DNA from: DYFX01 sp964400625
Lineage (GTDB): Bacteria; Patescibacteriota; Patescibacteriia; SG8-24; DYFX01
Length of the DNA: 39,918 nucleotides
Reading direction: 5' to 3'
Assembly (NCBI GenBank): GCA_964400625.1
Contig: CAYNUS010000011.1
Location: 1-39,918 of the forward strand
The number at the start of each line of letters is the position of its first letter. Positions within the stretch are counted from its first letter, which is position 1. This document shows, in pieces, positions 29,813 to 36,769 of this stretch. Both the position numbers and the translations under genes were made by a program. The notes under the pieces were generated by a model. It saw only the letters and a list, made by a program, of their open reading frames with translations. It had not been told where the DNA came from and ran no database searches.

Positions 29813-30487
29813 TCAGTCGAGCAGGCGGCGGAGGATGAGCTTGAGCGCGGTCTGGATGCCGACGGCGAAGCTCTGCCCCTTCGAGAGGGAATATTCGGTG
29901 TAGATGGCCTCGATGGGGATCTCCGCGAGGCGCAGGCGCTTGTCGACGATCTCCTTCACGAACTCGGACGAGACTTCCATGCGCGAGGAGCGCAGGCGGA
30001 TGCGTCCGGCGGCGTGGCGGCTCATGCCGCGCAGGCCGCTCTGGCTGTCGGTCACCCACTTGCGGAAGAGCACGAAGGTGAGCGCGTTGCCGAGGAACTG
30101 CGCGAAGCGGCGCTTCGCGGGCATGTTCCCCTTCCCTTCGAGCATGCGCGAACCGATGACGAAATCGACGTCGCCTTCCGCGAGGCGATCGAAGGCCGCC
30201 TTGGCGTCCTCGGCGCGATGCTGGCCGTCGGCGTCCATGGTGACGATGGCGTCGGCGCCGAGGCGGAGCGCGCCCTCGATGCCGGTGCCGAGCGCGCCGC
30301 CCAGCCCGCGGTTCACCGCGTGGCGGACGACCGCCGCGCCGGCGGCCTCGGCGATCTCGGAGGTGCGGTCGGAAGAGCCGTCGTCCACGACGAGGACGCG
30401 GTCGGCGACCTGAAGAGCGCCGCGCACCGCGTCGGCGATCGTCTTCTCCTCGTTATACGCCGGAATGACGATGACCCGCTTCTCCAT
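29813..30487 (-). CDS. Family 2 glycosyltransferase, polyprenyl-phosphate sugar synthase-like
   Basis: A 224-residue GT-A transferase similar to dolichol-phosphate mannose synthases. It shows VIPAYNEEKTI (8-18), VVDDGSSDRT (33-42), the metal-binding MDADGQH (84-90) and the DSQSGLRGMSR loop. There is no long C-terminal membrane domain. Such enzymes load sugars on polyprenyl phosphate, which would supply the GT-C-like proteins in this region (inference). The start lies 1 nt after the upstream stop. Confidence 0.9.
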   Translation of the reverse strand: MEKRVIVIPAYNEEKTIADAVRGALQVADRVLVVDDGSSDRTSEIAEAAGAAVVRHAVNRGLGGALGTGIEGALRLGADAIVTMDADGQHRAEDAKAAFDRLAEGDVDFVIGSRMLEGKGNMPAKRRFAQFLGNALTFVLFRKWVTDSQSGLRGMSRHAAGRIRLRSSRMEVSSEFVKEIVDKRLRLAEIPIEAIYTEYSLSKGQSFAVGIQTALKLILRRLLD

Positions 30488-30488
30488 G

Positions 30489-31496
30489 TCAGATGTTGCG
30501 CGCGAGACCCTTCGTCACGAGCGTGTATTCGACGGCGCGCTTGAGGCCGTCCTCGAGGCGCACGAGCGGGATCCAGCCGAGCTCGTCGGAGGCCTTGCGG
30601 AGGTCCGGCAGGCCTTGGCGCGTCATGAAGAGGAGCGGCGCCTCGAAGACGAGGTCGGATTTCGACTGCGTCATGGCGATGACCTTGCGTCCGACGTCGG
30701 CGAGATGGATGTCCTCGTCGCCGCCGAAGTTGACCGGGCCCGGGTTCTTGCCGACGCGCATGAGGCGCGCGAGGCCGTCGACGGTGTCGGTGACGTAGAG
30801 GAGCGCGGTGCTGAAGTTCTCGTCGCCGTAGACCACGAGGTTGCGGCCTTCGAGCGCGTCGATGATGAAGTCCGGGACCATCTCGCCGTCGTTCAGGCGC
30901 TGGCGCGGGCCGTAGGTGCGGAAGATGCGCGCGACGCGGATGTCGAGCCCGAAGACGGACGCGTACGTGAAGCAGGCGGCCTCGGCGAACTTCTTGCCTT
31001 CGTCGTAGCAGGCGCGCGGCGAGGCCTGGTTGGTGATGCCGAGGTCGGTCTCCTTGAAGCGCGTGCCGTCCTCATGGCGCGGGCCGTAGACGACGGAGGT
31101 GGAGGCGTGCAGGACGCGCGCCTTGTACTTCACCGCCAGGTCGAGCACGTTGCGCATGCCGACGGAATTGGCGAGGAAGGTCTGGATGCGGAGGTTGTCG
31201 AACTTCTTGGCGGAGGTCGGGCAGGCCAGGTGATAGATCTCCTGCACGCCGCGGACGTTGATCTTGAAGCGCGCGAGCTCGGGGAACGCCTCGAGGTCGA
31301 ACGGCTCGTTGATGTCCAGCTTGATGAACTCGAAATCCGGGTTCTTCAGCATCGCCTCGATGTTGGAGACGTCGGACGTGATGAAGTTGTCGATGCAGAT
31401 GACCTGCTGGCCGTCGGCCAGGAGCCGCTCGCACAGGTGCGAGCCGATGAAACCGGCGCCTCCGGTCACGACGGCGATGCGTTTCGCGTCAGGCAT
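30489..31496 (-). CDS. UDP-glucuronate decarboxylase (UDP-xylose synthase)-like SDR
   Basis: A 335-residue extended SDR with TGGAGFIGSH (11-20), HLACPTSAKKF (89-99), STSVVYG (132-138) and PRACYDEGK (160-168; Tyr164, Lys168). The PRACYDEGK and ARIFxTYGPR stretches are typical of UXS enzymes, which make UDP-xylose from UDP-glucuronate. The segment after ACP differs from the usual SPxxYxxNPxxT, so another 4-keto sugar reaction cannot be excluded. First gene of a five-gene operon (UXS-like, GT2, DUF2304, GT2, GT4). The start is the ATG before RIAVVTGG; an extension to 31907 is chance. Confidence 0.82.
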   Translation of the reverse strand: MPDAKRIAVVTGGAGFIGSHLCERLLADGQQVICIDNFITSDVSNIEAMLKNPDFEFIKLDINEPFDLEAFPELARFKINVRGVQEIYHLACPTSAKKFDNLRIQTFLANSVGMRNVLDLAVKYKARVLHASTSVVYGPRHEDGTRFKETDLGITNQASPRACYDEGKKFAEAACFTYASVFGLDIRVARIFRTYGPRQRLNDGEMVPDFIIDALEGRNLVVYGDENFSTALLYVTDTVDGLARLMRVGKNPGPVNFGGDEDIHLADVGRKVIAMTQSKSDLVFEAPLLFMTRQGLPDLRKASDELGWIPLVRLEDGLKRAVEYTLVTKGLARNI

Positions 31497-31538
31497 AACG
31501 GTAAAAACACGGGATTTTCGGAATGAATGCGCGGTTCC

Positions 31539-31567
31539 AGTATACGTCGCTAGGGGGCGCTCGGCAA
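31539..31567 (-). promoter_or_regulatory. Promoter of the UXS/glycosyltransferase operon
   Basis: Minus strand TTGCCG (31567-31562), 17 nt, TATACT (31544-31539). The -35 lies inside the 3' end of the subtilase gene. The leader is about 36 nt without a Shine-Dalgarno. Confidence 0.6.
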
Positions 31568-33175
31568 CAGATTCTTGTCGTGGTCGATGTTCGGGACGCG
31601 GGCGCGCTCGGCGGCGGGATCGTAGTCGAAGACGTCCTGGATGGCGGGGCCGACCCGGTAGTTGATGAAGAAGGCTTCGGAGATGTCGTCGATCTTGGTG
31701 TTCCAATCCGGGCCGTAGAGGCCGGCGGCGACGGCTTCGGAGGTGACGTGGCGCAGGAGGCCGCCGCGGCTCACGGCGTAGATCTTGGGATCGGTCTGGA
31801 TCTTCAGCATGCGGACGCCGGGGCGGTAGGTGACGTTGCCGCCCAGCGGATAGCTCGCCATCTCGTCGCGCGAGACGACGCGCACCGGCGGCATGACCGG
31901 GAACCACGAACGGAACGTCTTCTCGTTCGGGAAGACGTAGCGGCGCCCGTCGCCGCCCAGGTAGTACACGGCCGAGGAGGTCGAGAGCTTGATGAGGCGC
32001 CCCTGCGTCCCGCCGGCTTCCGGCGCGTCCGGCGGCGGCGCCTGCCCGAGCAGGGCCTGCTGGACGGCGGCGGCCGCGGCCGCGGCGTCCACGCGGCCCG
32101 CGCCGAGGTGCCCCGCGTACGGTCCGTTCAGCGCGTTGACGTCGGTCGCGGTGGCGCGGAGGAAGGCGCGGAGCTCGTCGGCGTCGAGCGACGGATCCAT
32201 CGAGGCGAGGAGCGCGGCCACGCCGGAGACGACCGGCGCCGCGAGCGACGAGCCGGCCCAGGAATCGCCGTACGGTTCGAGGAACTTCGGGATGGCCGGG
32301 CGGTAGACCTGCGTCGAGAAGAAGCGCTCGCCCGGCGCCGAGATGCCGACGCAGTCCGAACCGTAGCTCGAGAAGCTCGACTTCACGCCTTCGCGATCGA
32401 GCGACGCGACCGCGAGCACCAGGCGCTCGCCGGAAGCGCCGCGGTAGCAGGCGGGATACGCCGGGTAGACGTTGAGGTCGCCGCCGCGCTGGGTGTCGCC
32501 TTCGTTGCCGGCGGCCGCGACGATGAGCACGCCGGCCGCGTGCGCCTCGCGCAGGGCCTGGGCGAGCGCCTCGCTGTAGTTGGAGCCGACGAAGCTGATG
32601 TTGATGACCTTGGCCTTCGCGGCGACGGCGTAGCGGATCGCGCGCACGACCGCGAGCGTCGAACCGGAACCCGCCTCGTCGAGGACGCGCAGAGGAAGGA
32701 TGCGGACGTTCCAGTTGATGCCGGTGATGCCGGCGCCGTTGCCGCCGGCGGCGCCGATGATGCCCGCGACGATGGTGCCGTGGTTCGCGCCGTCATGCGC
32801 GCTGGCCGGGCCGATGTCCGGATTCGCGTCCGCGTCGCCGCCGACGAAATCCCAGCCGCGGACGTCGTCGACGTAGCCGTTGCGGTCGTCGTCGACGCCG
32901 TTGCCGGCGATCTCGCGCGGGTTCGTCCAGATGCGATCGGCGAGGTCGGGATGCGCGAGGTCGATGCCGGAATCGAGCACCGCGACCGTCACGGTCGGCG
33001 AGCCCTTGGCGAAATCCCAGGCGGCGGGCAAGCCGATCGCGTCGAGATACCACTGCTCCTTGATGAGCGGGTCGTCCGGAAGCGCCGCGGCGGCCGGCGA
33101 AACGGCCGATACGAAAGACAGCGCCACAACGGCGAGAAGGCGCAAAATACCCTTATTTTCAACGTTTTTCGCCAT
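31550..33175 (-). CDS. Secreted subtilisin-like (S8) protease with C-terminal surface module
   Basis: A 541-residue exported serine protease. A signal peptide (about 1-31, LLAVVALSFVSAVSPAAAA) leads into the S8 domain (about 45-375) with Asp68 in VLDSGID, His132 in HGTIVAG, Asn in AAAGNEGD and Ser310 in GSSLAAP (a variant of GTSMAAP). Residues about 401-510 form a module with VYYLGGDGRRYVFPN, GGNVTYRPG, KIQTDPKIYAVSRGG and IDDISEAFF. The same module begins the next minus-strand upstream protein (33235-35910). There is no obvious propeptide. It may process or attach surface proteins (inference). The start precedes the signal peptide; no Shine-Dalgarno. Confidence 0.9.
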   Translation of the reverse strand: MAKNVENKGILRLLAVVALSFVSAVSPAAAALPDDPLIKEQWYLDAIGLPAAWDFAKGSPTVTVAVLDSGIDLAHPDLADRIWTNPREIAGNGVDDDRNGYVDDVRGWDFVGGDADANPDIGPASAHDGANHGTIVAGIIGAAGGNGAGITGINWNVRILPLRVLDEAGSGSTLAVVRAIRYAVAAKAKVINISFVGSNYSEALAQALREAHAAGVLIVAAAGNEGDTQRGGDLNVYPAYPACYRGASGERLVLAVASLDREGVKSSFSSYGSDCVGISAPGERFFSTQVYRPAIPKFLEPYGDSWAGSSLAAPVVSGVAALLASMDPSLDADELRAFLRATATDVNALNGPYAGHLGAGRVDAAAAAAAVQQALLGQAPPPDAPEAGGTQGRLIKLSTSSAVYYLGGDGRRYVFPNEKTFRSWFPVMPPVRVVSRDEMASYPLGGNVTYRPGVRMLKIQTDPKIYAVSRGGLLRHVTSEAVAAGLYGPDWNTKIDDISEAFFINYRVGPAIQDVFDYDPAAERARVPNIDHDKNLLPSAP

Positions 33176-33199
33176 GTTTTGGGCGTGCAGGATGCGGAC

Positions 33200-33228
33200 A
33201 GTGTAGCCGAAGCTCCTGCCCGCCACAA
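33200..33228 (-). promoter_or_regulatory. Promoter of the subtilase gene
   Basis: Minus strand TTGTGG (33228-33223), 17 nt, TACACT (33205-33200), 24 nt before the ATG. It begins just after the stop of the upstream surface protein gene. Confidence 0.5.
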
Positions 33229-33234
33229 GGCGCG

Positions 33235-35910
33235 TCAGGAGACGGTCAGGGTCGGCGACGCGAGCGGGAGTCCGGGCGTCTCGCCGCCGTCCCACGGGGC
33301 GTGGAAGCCGGGAGGAGCGTCCGTCCAGAGGAAGTCGGCGCCGCCCAGGAGGCGCACCTCGAGGGACGAGGACCCGACGGTCGCGGAGTCGGTCTTGAGC
33401 GCGAGGATGAAGGTCGCGGTCGCGCCGGCGTCGATGAGGTGTTCCGCGCCTTCGTTGAAGACGATCTCGATCAGCCCCTCGTCGCCGTAATCGGTGTCGA
33501 GCCCTTGCGGCGTCATGTCGGCGGCGCCGGCACGGACGATGCCGTAGCGGATCGAGGCCTCGCTCCCCTCCCCGACGACCTCGTAGCCGCCCGCGGCGGT
33601 CAGGCGGCGGAGCTCGATGATGCCGTTGTCGTCGGCCGCGTCGCCGTCGACGTCGGCCCAGCGTTCCAGGAGATCGTTGTCGGCGCCGTCGCGGTCGATG
33701 TCGCCGGGCTTGATGCGGAACGCGAGCTTACGGACGCGCGCTTCGCCTTCAGGCGCCGCGGAGAGCGTGAAGCGCAGGACCTCGACGGCGTGGCCGCGCG
33801 CGACCGTGCCGGAAGGCGTGGCGGCGTGGCGCGCCGCGACGATCTCGGTGAGCCGCACGGCGAGTTCTGAGGAAGCGCCTGTCGGTTTTCCGAGAGGTCC
33901 GGAAACGGAAAGGTCCGCGGGTCCGAAGGTGCGGCCTTCGGCTTCCGAGGCGAAGGCGAGCGCGCGGTCCGGCGCGACGATGACGCGCAGCATCTCGCCG
34001 GAGAGATCGTCGTCGCCGACGCCCGCGACCTGGGCGTAGACCGGGATGCGGACCGTGCCGTCCTTCGGCACGCGGAGCGAGAGGCCGGTGAAGGTCGCGT
34101 CGTTGCCGGCGAAGGAGGCCGAGGCGGACGCGGCGGCGCCGGAGGCGTCCGTGTACGCCATGCGGAGCGCCGGGAGCGCCTCGCGGCTCGCGCCGACGGA
34201 GGCGAAGGTGATGGAGGAGAACGTGAAGGCGTCGCGCCCGGCTTCGATCTCGAGCGTGCCGATGCGCGTCTCGCGGCCCGCCACGGCGGAACCGGTGACG
34301 CCTTCCCAGGTCATCGCGAGCGTGCCGTGCTTGCGGACGGAGACGAAGTTGACCGGGACGTTGCCGCCGTTGGGCGCGAGGCCGGAAGACGCGACACGGA
34401 CGCCGGCGGGGTCGTAGGCGGCGAGATCGGAGGCGGCGTCGATGACGTCGAAGGCGAGGCGGTCGTCGAAGGCTTCGATGGGCGCGTCGGCGGAAAGGTT
34501 CCCGCGAAGCTGATAGGTGCGCACGGCGCCCGCTTCGAGGACGAGGTTCATGCCGGTGAAGACGGCGCGGCCGTCATGCTGGAGCGCGACCGGCCCGGCG
34601 ACGACGTTCCCCTGCTCGTCGGAGAGCCAGGCCGTGGTCATCACGTCGCGCACGCGCGTCTCGGTGCCGTTGTCGGCGTCGCCGCCCGGCAGGAATCCGG
34701 CGGAGGTCTCCTGCTCGTCGAGGTAGCCCTGGAAGACGGCGGAGCGGAGCGTCGTCGCGAAGGCGCCTGGCGCGCGGAAGGTGAAGGCGGCGGCGATGAC
34801 GTCCTTGGAGCCGCGGACGTGCGCCTTCTCGCCGGGAATCGCGGCGGCGGTGACGCCGAACGCGTCGCCCGACACGGCGACCTCCTGCGCGACGAGGTCG
34901 AAGGCGGGAAGGAAGGGGCGCGCGAGACCGGCGTCGTCCGCGAGGACGATGCGCGCGACCGGGACGGCGGCGCGGTAGGCTTCGCCGGAAGGCAGTTCCT
35001 CGTCGAAGGCCGCGACGAGGCGGAGGCGGACGTCGCCGCCGGCCGCGATGCGCCATGAGCCGCCGAACTCCAAGGTCTGCCGCTGGTCGGCGGCCGTGGC
35101 GAGCGAGAGGGCGACTTCGCTGAAGACGACGTTTCCGGACGCGTCGATCCAACGCAGGGATTTCAGGTTGGGGCGCACGCTCGCGCCTCGGACGAGGCCG
35201 CCGAGGTCGGTATCGGCCGCACCGTCGACGGGCGCGCCGTACATCGCGTCGAGCTGGACCGGCAGGCGCGTGACCGTGAGCGCGACCGGCGTGCGGAAGC
35301 GGAGTTCCATCAGCGTCCCCTCTTCGCCCGCGTCGGGCGCCGTGGCGGCGGGGCCGACGCTGAAGGTCGGCGTCGTCGGGAACGGTTCGGCGGGGCCGCC
35401 TTCGAGCCCCTTGTCGACGCCGATGGTCGGCACGGCGACACGTTCGGCGCCGGTGTCATACGCGGCGCAATACGGCACAGGATCGCCGATCTCGTAATCG
35501 ACGAAGAAGGCGTCGGGGACGTCGTCGATCTGCACGTTCCAGTTGGCGCCGAAGAGGCAGGTGGCGATGGCTTCCGACGCGACGTGGCGCAGGACGCCGC
35601 CGCGGCTCACGGCATAGACCTTCGGGTCGGTCTGGATCTTCACCATGCGCGTGCCGGGACGATACGTGACGTTCCCGCCGATCGGCATCGCGGCCAACTC
35701 CTCGCCCGAGACGGTCTTCACCGACGAGAAATCCTCATACCAGGAAAAGTACGCCGCGGCGTTCGGGAAGACGTACCGCTTGCCGTCCGCCCCGAAATAA
35801 TAGACGGCCGGATTCCCGGCGGCCTTCACCAAATCCCCCGCCGACGCCGCAAGGAGCGGCGCAGGCGCGAACAACAGGACGAACGCGGCCAGGAGGAAGA
35901 GGCGGCGCAT
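33235..35910 (-). CDS. Secreted multi-domain surface protein
   Basis: An 891-residue exported protein. A signal peptide (1-22) precedes the shared module (about 35-150: AVYYFGADGKRYVFPN, GGNVTYRPG, KIQTDPKVYAVSRGG). About four divergent beta-sandwich repeats follow, each with a TFTGLSLRVPKDG-like or VFTGMNLVLEAG-like strand pair. The second repeat holds an acidic DADNG insert, and the fourth has DIDRDGADND and DVDGDAADDNG, like EF-hand/thrombospondin calcium loops. The C-terminus has FLWTDAPPGFHAP, like the end of the protein at 36770. No anchor is seen; a surface or S-layer-like role is inferred. The frame beyond 35910 is rejected because an extended -10 abuts this ATG. Confidence 0.85.
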   Translation of the reverse strand: MRRLFLLAAFVLLFAPAPLLAASAGDLVKAAGNPAVYYFGADGKRYVFPNAAAYFSWYEDFSSVKTVSGEELAAMPIGGNVTYRPGTRMVKIQTDPKVYAVSRGGVLRHVASEAIATCLFGANWNVQIDDVPDAFFVDYEIGDPVPYCAAYDTGAERVAVPTIGVDKGLEGGPAEPFPTTPTFSVGPAATAPDAGEEGTLMELRFRTPVALTVTRLPVQLDAMYGAPVDGAADTDLGGLVRGASVRPNLKSLRWIDASGNVVFSEVALSLATAADQRQTLEFGGSWRIAAGGDVRLRLVAAFDEELPSGEAYRAAVPVARIVLADDAGLARPFLPAFDLVAQEVAVSGDAFGVTAAAIPGEKAHVRGSKDVIAAAFTFRAPGAFATTLRSAVFQGYLDEQETSAGFLPGGDADNGTETRVRDVMTTAWLSDEQGNVVAGPVALQHDGRAVFTGMNLVLEAGAVRTYQLRGNLSADAPIEAFDDRLAFDVIDAASDLAAYDPAGVRVASSGLAPNGGNVPVNFVSVRKHGTLAMTWEGVTGSAVAGRETRIGTLEIEAGRDAFTFSSITFASVGASREALPALRMAYTDASGAAASASASFAGNDATFTGLSLRVPKDGTVRIPVYAQVAGVGDDDLSGEMLRVIVAPDRALAFASEAEGRTFGPADLSVSGPLGKPTGASSELAVRLTEIVAARHAATPSGTVARGHAVEVLRFTLSAAPEGEARVRKLAFRIKPGDIDRDGADNDLLERWADVDGDAADDNGIIELRRLTAAGGYEVVGEGSEASIRYGIVRAGAADMTPQGLDTDYGDEGLIEIVFNEGAEHLIDAGATATFILALKTDSATVGSSSLEVRLLGGADFLWTDAPPGFHAPWDGGETPGLPLASPTLTVS

Positions 35911-35918
35911 ATGGGGGA

Positions 35919-35927
35919 AGTATAGCA
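35919..35927 (-). promoter_or_regulatory. Extended -10 of the surface protein gene, leaderless
   Basis: Minus strand TGC-TATACT (35927-35919), 8 nt before the ATG at 35910. No Shine-Dalgarno and no -35. Confidence 0.6.
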
Positions 35928-35974
35928 TTTTCGGGCGGCGGGGCGCGGGGGCTTGCATGAATCCCCTCGCATAT

Positions 35975-36000
35975 GTCATTCCAGCGAACGCTGGAATCCA
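35975..36000. repeat. Short palindromic repeat, copy 3
   Basis: GTCATTCCAGCG-AA-CGCTGGAATCCA, ending 5 nt before the ATG of the GIY-YIG gene. Same type as 36298-36324. Confidence 0.85.
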
Positions 36001-36005
36001 TTTCC

Positions 36006-36293
36006 ATGAAGCAGTTTTACGTCTACATCCTGGCGAACCGGAAATACGGAGCGCTCTACATCGGCGTGACGAACGACCTCGTACGACGGGTCCACGAGCA
36101 CCGGAACGATGCGTCTTCAAGTTTCACGAGCCGTTACGGCATCCATAGGCTGGTCTATTTCGAGCATACCTCGGACATCGGTGCGGCGATCGCTCGAGAA
36201 TCGAACCTGAAAGCTTGGAGGCGGGCATGGAAGATCGAGCTCATCGAACGGGAGAATCCGGAATGGAACGACCTGTACCAAGGACTGCTGTAG
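36006..36293 (+). CDS. GIY-YIG domain nuclease (UPF0213/URI-like), flanked by repeats
   Basis: A 95-residue single-domain GIY-YIG protein: YVYILA (5-10), LYIGVTNDLVRRVHEH (17-32, catalytic Arg in the helix) and IARESNLKAW with Glu65 as metal ligand. Small proteins of this type occur across bacteria; roles are mostly unknown. The ORF is bounded on both sides by ATTCC-type palindromes (35975-36000 and 36298-36324), with only 5 nt and 4 nt between. The upstream repeat is itself open in frame, so an ATG at 35973 is an alternative start. The arrangement suggests a repeat-associated unit. Confidence 0.88.
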   Translation: MKQFYVYILANRKYGALYIGVTNDLVRRVHEHRNDASSSFTSRYGIHRLVYFEHTSDIGAAIARESNLKAWRRAWKIELIERENPEWNDLYQGLL

Positions 36294-36297
36294 GTAT

Positions 36298-36324
36298 TGG
36301 ATTCCAGCGTTCGCTGGAATGACA
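36298..36324. repeat. Short palindromic repeat, copy 4
   Basis: TGGATTCCAGCG-TT-CGCTGGAATGACA, 4 nt after the GIY-YIG stop codon and inverted relative to copy 3. Confidence 0.85.
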
Positions 36325-36358
36325 GGGGGGCATTCCCGCGTCCAACTCCTCTTCCCTG

Positions 36359-36705
36359 CGCCCTTTTGTCATTCCTGCGCAAGCAGGAATCCATTTCCTT
36401 CGCCATCAAACGTTGAGAGCTGTGGAACTGGATTCCAGCGTTCGCTGGAATGACAGGGGGGGGGCCACACTCGCGCTCTTCTCCGTCATGCCTGCCCGCC
36501 CTTTTGTCATTCCTGCGCAAGCAGGAATCCATTTCCTTCGCCATCAAACGTNNNNNNNNNNNNNNNNNNNNNNNNNNNNNNNNNNNNNNNNNNNNNNNNN
36601 NNNNNNNNNNNNNNNNNNNNNNNNNNNNNNNNNNNNNNNNNNNNNNNNNNNTGAGAGCTGTGGAACTGGATTCCAGCGTTCGCTGGAATGACAGGGGGGG
36701 GCGGA
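36359..36705. repeat. Direct repeat of a 138-bp unit built from two palindrome types
   Basis: The unit has a GTCATTCCTGCG-type palindrome (36368-36393; again 36506-36531), a spacer with CATTTCCTTCGCC and GAGAGCTGTGG, and a TGGATTCCAGCG-type palindrome (36429-36455; again 36667-36693). The second copy is interrupted by the N gap. The GTCATTCC starts of the two copies are 138 bp apart. Confidence 0.85.
36552..36651. other. Assembly gap of exactly 100 N inside a repeat
   Basis: 100 N bases. The flanks (ending ATCAAACGT, resuming TGAGAGCTG) are contiguous in the intact first copy of the repeat, so the gap splits a repeat unit. The true length is unknown. Confidence 0.95.
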
Positions 36706-36733
36706 GGGTGACGGGGGTTGGAACGGTGAGACG

Positions 36734-36761
36734 AAAACCCCCGGCACATGCCGGGGGTTTT
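36734..36761. terminator. Bidirectional terminator of the large surface protein gene
   Basis: A perfect 12-bp stem AAAACCCCCGGC/GCCGGGGGTTTT (36734-36745 and 36750-36761), loop ACAT. It lies 8 nt after the minus-strand gene at 36770. Being symmetrical, it can act on both strands. Confidence 0.9.
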
Positions 36762-36769
36762 CTCTTGCC

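Noticed and set aside
31523..33490. 655-codon plus-strand frame opposite the subtilase
   Set aside because: Antisense to a gene with an intact catalytic triad; composition Asp/Arg/Val-rich as expected for a high-GC shadow.
36298..36705. Possible CRISPR array
   Set aside because: The repeats are palindromes of two kinds at irregular spacing, the intervening sequence is itself duplicated, and no cas gene is near.
36155..36749. ORFs across the repeat cluster and N gap
   Set aside because: They translate the palindromes (for example VIPANAGIQ-like peptides) and undetermined bases; no gene is supported.
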